Below the pieces are notes generated by a model. That model made no database searches. It was not told the DNA's origin and saw only the letters and a list, made by a program, of their open reading frames with translations. The position numbers were made by a program, and so were the translations under genes. From assembly GCF_042453785.1 (NCBI RefSeq), contig NC_091675.1:54102501-54166500 (forward strand): DNA of 64,000 nucleotides, read 5' to 3'. Positions 10,985-24,704 of the stretch are shown here, piece by piece (the first letter of the stretch is position 1; each line of letters starts with the position of its first letter). Origin of the DNA: Malus domestica. Its lineage: Eukaryota > Streptophyta > Magnoliopsida > Rosales > Rosaceae.

Positions 10985-11971
10985 CGTAATACTACGTGGC
11001 AAGTTTTGTTTTATTTTATACAAGCACGATTCTATCAATATGTGGATTAAATTATTATTTTTATAAATTACCCAACTTTTAGCTTGATTTTAAAATGGCC
11101 TCAATCTTTAAAAATATTTCAAATAAATACATAACGCGTGGAAGGTATCGGTTAGGTCACGAACATTGAAGGTGGTGTGACCAAATATACTTAATGACAT
11201 GTGCGGATTTTCTCTGACACACCATCTATGATGCTTTTAATCCCCAAAACTGTCTGTTTTTGCTAAACAAAATTAGAGTTGTGTCATTGCTTAATGTTTG
11301 TGACTAAAGATGCAACTTGAATAGGAATATCCAATTTCGACCGATTTTGAGCCGAAATATTCCATTCAATTCAAATCCAAAACCAAAGTTCCGATTCCAA
11401 AACTAGAAATGATATGCGTTTCTAAAACTTTTTAGATTGAACTGAAAACATCAAAATTATCCAACAAGAAGCGAGCAAGTGAATACATGTTATAGTTTTT
11501 TGATAAATGACTCGGTAACATTATAGTGTTATTAGTGACGTTGATCACTTATGGATTATCAGCATAATGCCAATTGCCAAAATAATATATCTTATCTTAC
11601 AACAGGTCAAGATTTTATTAATCAATTAAGCATTGGCTATATATAGCACGACCCAAGAAGTTTACTGTATATTTTGATGGCTATTTAATTATATGAGGTT
11701 TAAATTGATAATTCTATCATTGTTGTGGCTCCAACAAGTGCTATTCGTGTCATATCAATTGTTAATCATATATCTTATCATGATAATTAATTAAGGATAC
11801 GTACCAATGAGAATCTAACTAATGACATAATCAAGATTTGACTTAGAAGAATATAAACACATAAATATATGGTGCAGTCTGATCTATGAGACTATGACTC
11901 TGCCAAACCCTAATCTTTCAGGAAATAATAATATATTATAATAGGAATATATCATCGAAGGTCTGGGCTTA

Positions 11972-12667
11972 GAGCAAGTCCACCCCTAAAGACTTTACGC
12001 CAGCACTCAGCGCATTATCCACTCAAGTGAACAGTGATAGACCACAATGAACAGTAATAGGCCAATGCATCTCCATCCCTAAAAAAAATAGCCTAGTCAA
12101 TTTTATTAAAAAATTATTATTTTTTATTATAAAATAATAAAAAATAATAATTTTATTTTTGATTTCTGACTTTATAAAAAAATATATTATTATTATTAAA
12201 ATATTTTTATTTTCTCATCTTCCACACCTCCTTTCCCTTCCATTTCTGCACGCCATCCACCCCTGCACTTCCTACATCTCATGCATCTCCTCACCTCCTG
12301 CATCTCCACATCTCAACAACTAGCTCCTCTACAGCATCTCCACACCTCCGACGCCGTCGCTTCGTCCTCCCGTCGTTCTCCCTCCGTGGTTCCTTCCCTC
12401 TCGACATCCTCTCCCGCCTTGATCAGCTCCGCTCCTCAGCCTCCACAACAACTCCCTCTCTGCGCAACTCCCTCTCTGACGTCATATGCCCTCCGACGCC
12501 ACGCTAACGTCAGATAGGCCAGTCCCAAGGTCTGTCGATTTTAGGCCGGCCTGTGGACTGGTTTAGGTTGGGTGCCAGTCGATTTCACGGGCTGGAGTGA
12601 ATTGACAGGGTGCCAGCCTGATTTTTTGACTGAGTGCTGGGCTATTCCACCTCCGGTGGAACTGCTC
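11972..12667. mobile_element. Pack-type PIF/Harbinger element, second interior
   Basis: A 696-bp element with the same ends as 3855-4706 (GAGCAAGTCCACCCC ... GGTGGAACTGCTC) and TTA duplications at 11969-11971 and 12668-12670. The interior (about 12200-12515) is C-rich and unrelated to that of the other copy. It is open for 78 codons (12281-12517, Ser/Pro/Leu-rich), which may be compositional chance. It sits inside the left target duplication of the neighbouring MITE, so it arrived later. Copy B of the segmental duplication lacks it. Confidence 0.82.
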
Positions 12668-12672
12668 TTAAT

Positions 12673-12882
12673 GGACAAGGATTGTCTGCCCTCCCACTTT
12701 CGGTGCCTTCTCATGCCCTCTTCTTTTGTGTGGTCATAGTTAAGTCACGTCAACATTTTTATGTTATATTGTTTTTTTTATAGAGATAATAAGACAAAAA
12801 TAAATAGTAATATAAAATGTTGACGTTGCTTAACCGTGACCACACAAAAATGAGGACACGGGAGGGCAGATAATCCTTGTCC
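12673..12882. mobile_element. Hairpin MITE, Mutator-like (9-bp target duplication)
   Basis: A 210-bp near-palindrome whose ends GGACAAGGATTGTCTGCCCT and (complement) GGACAAGGATTATCTGCCCT form a long inverted repeat. Inner arms contain GTTAAGTCACGTCAACATTT and its complement. The 9-bp target duplication GGGCTTAAT is intact on the right (12883-12891); its left copy is split by the Harbinger element. Copy B keeps the single empty GGGCTTAAT. Relatives lie at 33064-33284 and 43573-43775. Confidence 0.88.
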
Positions 12883-13373
12883 GGGCTTAATTGGGTGGAT
12901 CGTGCGCTTTACAATTACATGACATCATAGCTTTGGCGATGGTGGAATTCCAAGTCATGTTGAAATGAGTTAGTCATCTTTGTCGTCTAAAAGATATCAT
13001 TGCCACTCATCTCTAATGGGACGTCGTCGTATATTATCAATACCTCCTCAGCTCTACGTTGAAAGTACGTATTCATCTCCTTTATTATTCCGTCTTTAAT
13101 GCATCTAGTGCCATCCGTTAGTAAAATACATTACGAGTATAGTAATAAAAAATTACATACATATCGTGAAATAAATAGTGGTTGTTCTTATACAATGTAT
13201 GTTAGTAAACTATCATAAACTTCATAATAGTGTAGAGAAGTTTTTGGGTTACCATATAGAATCTTCGGATAACCACTCGTGCATGTATTTGATGTCCCGT
13301 ATAAAAATAGTCTAATGAAAATGGAAATACACACTCTTCTTTCCTCCTCCTAATCCCTATCTTGTTTCTATTT

Positions 13374-14642
13374 TCTCAATGTATCTCTCTAGCTAGTTCT
13401 CTTACCTCTCCTCTCTTTCCCTCTCCCCAAATCCAACCCCTTCTTTCACACTCAAACTCTCCTCTTTCTCTCTCTTTATCTCTCACTCTCACTCACTCTC
13501 TCACTATCTCTTCTCACTCTCTCACACTCTCTCCTCTCTCCCTATCTCTCACTCAATCTCAATCTTGCCAAAATGTATTTTCTTACTAACTTTTAATTTA
13601 TTTTTCATTAATATGTGTTTTTGGAGTTAATTTTGTGTTTGGTTGGGGTTTGGGGTTGGGTATAGGGTGAGGGGTGGAGTTTGGGGTTGGATTTGGGGTA
13701 TGCCGATTTTAGGGGAGGTTATGCCCATTTTTTGGTTTTTTTGGTTTTTTATTTTTTTTTTTGTAAGGAATCGTCGGGACTTTGACGGTGAAAGTTGAGG
13801 AGTTGAGGATTATGATGCTATCGGACCATATCCCCTGCCACCATCACCACAATAGATTTGTATTAGGATTTTATTATTGTAATTTGTTAATTTATATGTA
13901 CATTTTTAATAAAATGTATATTATGGATAATTTGATCACTATTTTTCATATGTAATTTTATTTTGAATATGTCAATTTAAATTAAAGTAATTAAAAAATA
14001 AAGCCATACAATTAAATTAAAATTTTAAAAATTCAAATAATATTGCGCTACCAAATATTTCATCGCGTAAACAATTACTAAAATTAAACTAGGATTTGCC
14101 TACACACTTTGTGTGTATGAACACATATATTTAGAAAATGAGAAGGAGAGGGGGGGGGAGAGAGAGAACGTGGGGGAGGGGGGTGGGAGGTTTTTTTTTT
14201 AAATTTTATTTTTTTAATATTGAAGGTATTTTAACATCACCTGTATGTGATGCTTCAATAAAAAATAGTAAAATTTGGACCTGTGAAATTATATTATTCC
14301 CCATCATTTTTTTTGTATGATAGAAGACTAAGTAGTCTTTTCACCCTCTTTTGGTTGACAAAGAGAGTTTCATTAATTAATAGAAATTAAATAATAGAAA
14401 TAATAAAACAAAAAGTCAATTTAATTAAATAAAAAATAAAAACCAAAAACTTTCATTGCGCAAAATATTAAATTAATTAAATTAAATAAAAAAATCAAAA
14501 ATCAAAAATTTTGCACGACGAAGATTAATTTTTGTCGCGCAAACTCTATCTTCACGAGCTTTGTGCAACAAAAATTTCGTCGCGCAAGGTTTTGAGCGAC
14601 GAAATCTTACTTTACACAACAAATCTTATTTTGTCGCGCAAA
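13374..14642. other. Spacer between duplicated blocks, CT-rich and AT-rich
   Basis: No gene. A pyrimidine-rich CTCTCACTCTCACT-type tract occupies about 13380-13570, followed by G-rich then AT-rich sequence. From about 14450 to 14642 short GCGCGACGAAA-like motifs recur in both orientations (for example 14511-14522, 14535-14541, 14578-14587, 14602-14610, 14633-14640). These look like subterminal repeats of the CACTA element that ends at 14660. The left end of that element was not found. Confidence 0.5.
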
Positions 14643-14660
14643 GTGTTTTTTGTAGTAGTG
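14643..14660 (-). mobile_element. CACTA-type transposon terminus
   Basis: The minus strand begins CACTACTACAAAAAACAC, the classic CACTA (En/Spm) terminal sequence, preceded on the plus strand by clustered GCGCGACGAAA subterminal repeats. The terminus abuts the first base of duplicated copy B (14661). No matching opposite terminus was seen between 13374 and 14642, so the element is truncated or only one end is represented. Confidence 0.65.
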
Positions 14661-16497
14661 AGTTGGAACTCCAATCATCACTGGCGTCCTCCACTAGCTA
14701 GCCCAATGTCGTTTCTTCCTTTCAAGGTGCAACAACAATGGAGGATGATGCGGTATGATAGAGAGGGCGGGAGGGCATGAGAGCCGCAATGACAACAAAA
14801 TATATCCAACGCGAGGCTATATAGCGCACTAGGGTTAAGTTTTGTTTCATTTTTTTTTTACAAACAACATTATCTGCACTAGTCTTAGCACATATAAGCT
14901 AGCAATAATATGGTTTAAATTCGCATTTGATGAGAATCGAACACCTCTCATTTACAAATAAAGAAGAATATCACTAGACAGTAATACTAAGTGGCAAATT
15001 TTGTTTTATTTTATACAAGCAAGATTCTATTAATATGTGAAATTTATTATTTTTTGTAAATTACCCAACATTTAGCTTGATTTTAAAATGGCCTCAATCT
15101 TTAAAAATATTTCAAATAAATACATAACGTGTGGAAGGTATTGGTTAGGTCACGAACATTGAAGGTGGTGTGACCATATATACTTAATGACATGTGTGGA
15201 TTTTTTCTAACACATCATCTATGATGCTTTTAATCCCCAAAGCTGTCTGTTTTTGCTAAACAAATTTAGAGTTGTGTCATTGGTTAATGTTTGTGACCAA
15301 GGGTGCAACTTGAATAGGAATATCCAATTTCGACCAATTCTGATCCGAAGTATTCCATTCAATTCAAATCCAAAACCAAAGTTCCAATTCCGAAACTAGA
15401 AATGATATGCGTTTCTAAAACTTTTTAGATTTGAACTGAAAACATGCATTTCCGAAACTGTTCATCATGATCAAAATTATCCAACAAGAAGTGAGCAAAT
15501 GAATACATGTTATAGTTCTTGATAAATGACTAGGTAACATTATAGTGTTATTAGTGACGTTGATCACTTATGGATTAGCAGCATAATGCCAATTGCCAAA
15601 ATAATATATCTTATCTTACGACGGGTCAAGGTTTTATTAATCAATTAAGCATTGGCTATATATAGCACGAGCCATGAAGTTTACCGTATATTTTGATGGC
15701 TATTTAATTATATGAGGTTTAAATTGATAATTCTATCATTGTTGTGGCTCCAACAAGTGCTATTCGTGTCATATCAATTGTTAATCATTTCTCTTATCAT
15801 TATAATTAATTAAGGATACGTACCAAAGAGAATCTAGCTAGTGACATAATTAAGATTTGACTTAGAAGAATATAAGAACATATATATATGGTGCAGTCTG
15901 ATCTATATGAGACTATGACTCTGCCTAAACCCTAATCTTTCAAGAAATAATAATATATTATAATAGGAATATGTCATCGAAGGTCTGGGCTTAATTAGGT
16001 GGATCGTGTGCTTTACAATTATATGACATCATAGCTTTGGCGATGGTGGAATTCCAAGTCATGTTGAAAGGAGTTTGTCATCTTTGTCGTCTAAAAGATA
16101 TCATTGCCACTCATCTCTAATGGGACATCGTCGTATAATATCAGTATCTTATCAAATCCCTACTCAGCTCGACGTTGAAAGAATGTATTCATCTCCCTTA
16201 TTATTGCGCCTTTGACTCTTTCATGCATCTAGGGCCATCCGTTAGTAAAATACACAACGAGTATAGTAATTAAAAATTACATACATATCGTGATACAAAA
16301 AGTGGTTGGTCTTATACAATGTATGCTGGTAAATTATCATAAACTTCATAATAATGTAGAGAAACTTTTGAGTTATTATAGAGAACCTTTGGGTAACCAC
16401 TCGTGCATGTATTTGATGTCCTGTATAAAAATGGTCTAATGATAATGGAAATACACACTCTTATTTCCTCCTCCTAATCCCTATCTTGTTTCTATTT
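14661..16497. repeat. Segmental duplication, copy B (insertion-free)
   Basis: About 1.84 kb matching copy A at both ends and throughout, including GATTTTAAAATGGCCTCAAT and GCCAATTGCCAAAATAATAT. It lacks the copia, Harbinger and hairpin insertions of copy A, so it preserves their empty sites at about 14982 and 15988. No gene recognised. Confidence 0.85.
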
Positions 16498-17162
16498 TTC
16501 CCCATATTGTATTTCTGACAATACATGTATTATTTGACGATATTGTTAAAAAGATACTCTGAAAAATATGGTCATTTTTCTTAAATTGCAACATTAATTT
16601 ATTTTTGTTGTTTCAATAGTGTGTTGTCACTTAGTACTATGGTTTGATGGTTTTCCTCTTCACTTATAAGTGAGAGATCTTAGGTTTGTTAATTTACAGG
16701 AAGAATTACTGAACTCAATCACTTGCTACCATTACTCTTTAATTTTATGCTAAAGTTTATCCTATAAAGGTACTTAAATTGGATCAATGATCGGTTTTTA
16801 AGTTTTGTCATAAACCAAATTGGTTACTTCCAATTATATATGTGGTTTCGTATTCTGCTGTTTCTGTTTTATTTCACACTCAAATTAGTCAAATCTAATT
16901 ATATTTAAGTAAGATTATTTGCTAGAATCAAAACAAGCATGTTACTTATGGCCCCATTACTTATAACTCAAGGTTTAAGTTTAACTCTCGGGTTTCCACC
17001 ACAACTCCCAAAAAATTCTAAAACCTGAACCCAAACAACATCTAAATCCCTAGTATTCGTTTGACAAAGAACTCCGTTATGGTGGATTATTTTTATTTTG
17101 GGGGTGGGGGGAGGGGAATTAATCTCTGGACTTGATTCTTGAGTATGAGGGAGTTGATTTTT

Positions 17163-17310
17163 GGGGTGTGATATTCACACATCCCATTTTGTTTCTCACA
17201 CATCTTTTTAATTTTCGACCGTCGGATCGGATGAATTGAAAAAGATCAACGGACTGAAATTATCAAGGGGTGTGTGAAAAGTAAAATGAGGTGTGTGGAT
17301 AGCACACCCC
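17163..17310. mobile_element. Small MITE, CACACACC family (9-bp target duplication)
   Basis: A 148-bp element with ends GGGGTGTGATATTCACACAT and (complement) GGGGTGTGCTATCCACACAC, containing CGACCGTCGGATCGGATGAA. It is flanked by a perfect 9-bp repeat TTGATTTTT (17154-17162 and 17311-17319). Relatives lie in introns at 41192-41312 and 51378-51522. A 9-bp duplication suggests Mutator-like mobilisation. Noncoding. Confidence 0.85.
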
Positions 17311-17429
17311 TTGATTTTTATACACCATTCTCTATTTCATGGCCATTATTAAACATATTAAACAAAACAACATATATGTTACACTATGCTGTGTAGAAGA
17401 AGAAAAAGGGTGTGTTCATCATGTATTTT

Positions 17430-17612
17430 ATAGCTCGTTTGAAAATGTTTTTAAAATGACTAAAAAAGAGTTTTTGGTAAAAAAATTTTGAAACGGATCT
17501 TTAATAAAAATACAAAGTAAATTCTAGAAAAACACTTACAATGTGATTTAGAACCTAAAAACACATTTCCTAAAAACGCTTAGTCATTTACAAAGTACTT
17601 GCAAACAAACCC
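17430..17612. repeat. MITE, GTTTGAAAATGTTTTTAAAATGAC family
   Basis: Imperfect terminal inverted repeats: left GCTCGTTTGAAAATGTTTTT, right complement GGGTTTGTTTGCAAGTACTT, both running on to AAATGACTA. Related to 17866-18031 and 240-452. Edges are approximate. Confidence 0.6.
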
Positions 17613-17865
17613 TTCATGTAATAGTGTACCTTGACGAATTTTAAATCACAGTGGCAAATATTCCTCATGATTCAGAACATACTACATAATTTTTTGGTGT
17701 GTTGGTGGTGGCTTTCACCGGCTTACATGCTACATCTATTTTTTACACACTAAGCGGCGAATGAGTAAATTAGTATCAAACTTGTTGTCTACAAATTTGA
17801 ACTTAAGATCTTTTATTTATAAATAAAGAAAATTACCACTATATCATAATCTAAAATACATATTA

Positions 17866-18031
17866 GGGCTTGTTTGGAAGTGTTTTTTTGGGAGAAGCAC
17901 TAAATATGTGCTTCTTGCAAGAAGCACTTAAATTACTTTTCCAAGATCTACTTGGATTTTTACTAAGCTTTGTTTTAAAACATTTTTATTAAAACGTTTT
18001 TAGTTATTTTAAAAACACTTTCAAACGAGCC
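17866..18031. repeat. MITE with GGCTTGTTTGGAAGTGTTTTT ends
   Basis: Left end GGCTTGTTTGGAAGTGTTTT and complemented right end GGCTCGTTTGAAAGTGTTTT form a 20-bp inverted repeat with few mismatches, and CATATTA occurs on both flanks. It sits about 290 bp upstream of the RPL3 telo-box. Noncoding. Confidence 0.65.
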
Positions 18032-18318
18032 ATATTACCCTCGTGGTTTTACCCGAAAATAGTTCCAAATGAACTCGTTCATGGGCTAGTCGACCCAGGT
18101 CTCTGACCTAACAAATTCTCCAAGTTTAATATAAGCCTTTTGTCCAACTTCTGTTGGACCGAACCCGATAGTTATACGAGGCCCAACTTAACCCCAACTC
18201 CATTGTGCCCTAAATCTAACGGATAACAATCCATGTTATCATTTTATCATTTTGACAAGTTAATCGTAGCCGTGGGTTCCACTTTAAAAGCACTGTAGGA
18301 CCCCACAACTAATATAGC

Positions 18319-18326
18319 TAGGGTTT
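18319..18326 (+). promoter_or_regulatory. Telo-box in the RPL3 promoter/leader
   Basis: TAGGGTTT lies just before the presumed RPL3 leader (about 18330-18409, pyrimidine-rich). Telo-boxes together with TGGGCY/GGCCCA elements (such as AGGCCCAAC at about 18180) are characteristic of plant ribosomal-protein promoters. Their function here is inferred from motif and position only. Confidence 0.6.
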
Positions 18327-19366
18327 GCTCAGTCAGTCTCACCGAAGCCAATCCAGCTGGTTGCGCCTCTTGCTTCTTGCATTTTCCCTCTCATCCTCTC
18401 GATTCGCAGGTAGCATCGTTCAATTTCTCTGAAAATTTTAGGCCTTTCAAATAATTCATGGAAGTTTTTTGTGTTCTTCTTTAATTTATAGTTCTACCAA
18501 TGCCCATAATTCATGGAAATTTGAATCGAAAGTTTAATTTTGGATCAATAATATGAAAGTTTAATTTTAGGACTTTTAGATTTTTGGGGTTTTCATAGAA
18601 TTTCCGTTTGTATTTGTTGTGATTTTAATTAGTACTTGTTGCCCTGATCACTGTGGACGTGTTGGATGCTACTAACTTCCTCCGTTGGCGAAACCGAATT
18701 GCTTCCCATGAGAACATTGTGAGTAATCAAGGCTGGAGTCTCAAAGGGGTTCTGGTTTTGCCAAAACCCTAATTGGGGTTTTGGAAAGAAATACGGAGGA
18801 GCCCGAGAATTGGCACCATTGTTGTGCCATAGGCCTTTGGTTGTTGGGAGCATTTTGTGTCGCCGATTGGAGAATGTGGTTGTATTCTACCATGTTTTCG
18901 GTTTACGGGCGTCTCCTTTGAGATTTCAATTGTTTTCGTGCGCTTTGGTGATTCCAGTTTATTTTAAATTGTTTTTACAGCTTTAAGATATTTTACAACC
19001 AATTTTTGGACCTTGAAGTTGCAACAGTGCAATGGTTTCTTGCCAGCATTTTTTTTTAATTATATCAAATGGTTTTATTTTGAAGGATTTACATTTTTTT
19101 TTTTACAGTTTTAAGATCTTTTGTGATCAATTTTTGGAGTTTTTTTAATGGTAATACCACAATGATTAGTTTTTGGCGTTTGGTAAAATCATTTTTGTAG
19201 TTTAATTTTATGTGGATGCTGTATTGTTTTTCTTTATCAATGTGTGAAAATAATTTGTTTAATTCTTTTTACCTGAACGTGTTATTATTGTTTGAGATGC
19301 ATGACTGAATTTATTTGAGTAATTGTAAGAAAATCTGAGGTTTTGGAGTTTTGTAGACTAGTTTGA

Positions 19367-21838
<2,472 letters not shown>

Positions 21839-22821
21839 TCTGGCAATGGTGATCGATCCACAGTAATCCCCATTTTCTTTCATTCGTTGCTTGCTAGTTA
21901 TTCGGACATTTTTATGTTTCTGGTTTGGATTGCAAGTTTTGCCTGCTTCCAGTTTTGTGACAGAGTTTTATCGGATTCTTTCGTTGTTTTCCCGGCTAAT
22001 TAAGCCCGAGAAGTGATCGTTTTGCTGTTTCTATCGCTTTAGCTCGTGATTCTTTCTATTCCTGTTCAAGCTTATTGCACAAGAAGATTTCGATGAGAGT
22101 GTTTTGGATTAATTCTTAGTAATAATGCGAATGGATTTTGAAAAAATACTTAAATTCTTTCTGCGAAAAGCACTTTTAACAAAAGGGTTTTTAATACTTC
22201 CAAACGAGTAAATACTTCTGACAATTTTTTGTGCTTATCCACCCAGACACCGCTCCGTTGTTAATTATATTAATCTCATGATCCGAATTGGTAAATTTTC
22301 AAGTTCTTCCGATACGTTAATAGAAAATTGTTAAAATCGATTAGCCGTTTGATTATTATTGTGAAAGGGACCCACACATTTGTAGAAAGTTTTAGGTTAA
22401 TGTTTTATCACAGCCCACATACGTATATGTTGACCCGGAAAAAAAAGTAAAAATAAATAAAATAATGCAAAAGTAGAGCATGTGAAGTGGCAAAAACTGG
22501 TAGTACATATTTGTCTGTCTCCTCCTTGAGGGGTTCCAAAATCAAATCCAAAACAAAAACAGCAGTCAGACGGTGAGACCATGTTGAACAATGAGAATAG
22601 CGTGTCGGAGGCCACGAACAAGAGAGACAATATTGGTGTGGTTAGGAGTAGGTCGTTGATCCGAATTATTTACCGTGCCTTACTTTGATTGTGCATTATG
22701 TAGTGTTCTCACGTGATGGCAAGCTTTAAATAAAGAGAAAAATATTTGCTGGCAAGAAATTAAGTGAAAATGTTCTCTATTTAAAGTGTTGAGAAACATA
22801 AGATATTGAGTTACAATCTAA

Positions 22822-23865
22822 GACCATCTCCAACCTTTGGGCTAAAAGCCAAATTTTTTAGCCCGGAAATTTTGGTTTTTAGCCCGGAAACATCTTTTCT
22901 GTTCCAACACTTCTGACCTAAAATTTTAGCCCGGAATTATTAAAGAATGAATTTAGGCTAATTTTTTTCTTAAATCAATTTTTCTTAATAAAAAATAAAT
23001 ATGTAGACTATTGTAAATTAATTTTATGAACATTTTAATCTAAAAAAAATTTAAATTCCGATAAATATTGAAAAATCATTAAATTTTTCACAAAGCAAGC
23101 TTTCAACTTTCACCAACTGTTCATCTTTCACCAACCATTCAACTCCAAACTTTCAACTTTCACCAACCATTCAACACCAAACTTTCAACTTTCAACGCCA
23201 AGCATAAGAAACATCTTCCTCACAGGTCCAATTACTACCTCTAACATGCTCTCTTGGCATGTTGAACAATTTGGGAAAGGAAAGAAATGGTAGAAAGATA
23301 AATTGGAAGAATTGTTGGAGAAATTTGAGTTTTGTGTGAATATTTGAACAAATACATAGGTATTTATAGAGTTTTTGGGTAAATTTTGTGTTAAATAAAT
23401 TTATTTAATTATTTTAGTTGTTGGATTTTAATTTGGGCCGTTAGATCTTTTTTTTACCGTTAGATTTGAGTATATTAAATCTCAACCGTTGGATTCAATG
23501 TATTTTAAAATAACATATTTTTCAAAAATAAAATTTGAATCTGGACCGTTGGATCAACCAACGGTCCTTAAACGATGGCCGTCATATGCGGAAAAGAGCC
23601 GTTGGGCTCGGGCAAGTGGCCGACATGGCCCTGACGCTGGGGTCCCACGCTGTCGGGACGTGATGGCAAGCAGCCCGAGTGGGGGGCGTCAGCGAGTGAC
23701 CGGGCCGAGACTAGCCCAAAATCATGCGAGTCCACGCGTGTTTGGGGGGGATTTGGCCCAGCTTTAGCATTTGGCTTTTAGCCCAATGTTTTAGCTTGGG
23801 TTGGATGGTGTTTGGGGGGAAATTTTGGGGGAAATTTGGCAAATAGCCCAGGGTTAGAGTTGATC
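22822..23865. mobile_element. PIF/Harbinger-like non-autonomous element with GC-rich interior
   Basis: A 1,044-bp element with ends GACCATCTCCAACC and (complement) GATCAACTCTAACCC and TAA duplications at 22819-22821 and 23866-23868. GGGCTAAAAGCC/AGCCCGGAAA motifs near the left end recur as complements (GGCTTTTAGCCCA) near the right end. The centre has repeated TTTCAACTTTCACCAACCAT units (about 23098-23200), and the right part (23560-23770) is strongly GC-rich. A 92-codon ORF there (23489-23767) resembles nothing known. No transposase. Confidence 0.75.
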
Positions 23866-23868
23866 TAA

Positions 23869-24089
23869 ATCCATTGTTTGACAATATTGGTCAAGTTATT
23901 GGATTTTTTTTTTTTTTTTTGTATGTGTGTGGATTGGCATAAGATAAAAATATTAAAAATATTAAAAATATGAAAGAGTACCAGTCTAGATAGGCTTTCA
24001 CATCAGTCTCAGACATGGTGATGGCCTTGTTGATAAAAGGCTTGCACTCAATGGCCAAGGCTACCCCTCTCTTCCTTATTTTTCTCAGC
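23869..24089. other. Intergenic, no gene seen
   Basis: AT-rich spacer with a T-tract at about 23907-23923. No coding feature recognised. Confidence 0.4.
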
Positions 24090-24704
24090 ATTTTATTTTT
24101 TATTTTTTATTTTAACAATTTATTATTATTAAAGGGCATAATGGATTCAAAATTATTATAATACTTAAAAAATGAGAGAGTTTCGAACTTGAGACGCATG
24201 GATGAAAACTTAACACTCTATCTACTAGAATATTGAACCACATGCTTGATTCGTTTTCTAAATTCCCCCCTCCCCCTCCCTCCCCTTTTTTTTGCAAATT
24301 GGCTTGCGAAATGTGTAAAAAAGAAGAAAATTGCATGGGAAAATCATATCTCTACACATTTAGCTGTTTTACTCATGTTGATTTAAAATATAAGATTTCA
24401 ATATTAAGCTCCATCATACAATGAAATACTGTAATGATATTTTAATCTATAAGACCATACTATAAGGCTCGACTTTGGAGTCAACATGGTCCTTTACTTT
24501 AAAACTTAGGAAAACTAACGAAAAGTCCAAAAAAACCTTCCATTTTAATGAAAAGTCATTTTTAAAGGTATAGTAAATAGTACCAGCGAAATGTATAAAT
24601 GTAGTTTTTCGTTAAAAGTGAACAGTACCAGAAATGTTTTGTTAAAACTCCCTTCAAACTTTGCTGAGTTTTGGTGGTTTTTCTTTGTAAAACAGCTATA
24701 TGAG
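24090..24704. repeat. Local tandem duplication, copy 1
   Basis: Shares TTGATTCGTTTTCTAAATTC, GGCTTGCGAAATGTGTAAAA, GAAATACTGTAATGATATTT and TTTACTTTAAAACTT with copy 2 at about 24705-25135. It carries a MITE (24508-24652) that copy 2 lacks. It also contains CGAACTTGAGACGCATGGAT-like sequence reminiscent of dispersed repeats. Noncoding. Confidence 0.75.
24508..24652. mobile_element. Small MITE (GGAAAACTAACG...TTAAAACTCCC family)
   Basis: A 145-bp relative of 479-631 and 42989-43130. Flanks TTAAAACTT (24499-24507) and TTCAAACTT (24653-24661) are a 9-bp target duplication with one change. The uninterrupted site TTAAAACTTTGCT is preserved in tandem copy 2 (about 25090), confirming the insertion boundaries. 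Confidence 0.82.

Larger units (their letters stand above)
5367..13373. repeat. Segmental duplication, copy A (insertion-laden)
   Basis: Starts AGTTGGAACTCCAATCATCA and ends near CCTAATCCCTATCTTGTTTC. It aligns along its length with copy B at 14661-16497. Subtracting the copia element (5714-10984), the Harbinger element (11972-12667), the hairpin MITE (12673-12882) and their target duplications leaves about 1.8 kb, matching copy B (1.84 kb). The copies are visibly very similar but not identical. No gene is recognised inside the duplicated unit itself. Confidence 0.85.

Noticed and set aside
13362..13589. 75-codon Ser/Leu-rich ORF
   Set aside because: It is the translation of a CT-rich simple-sequence tract.
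24104..24240. tRNA- or SINE-like sequence (CGAACTTGAGACGCATGGAT, with a copy near 24788)
   Set aside because: The phrase resembles tRNA-derived repeats, but no box A/B pair or cloverleaf can be drawn; the second copy is explained by the tandem duplication.
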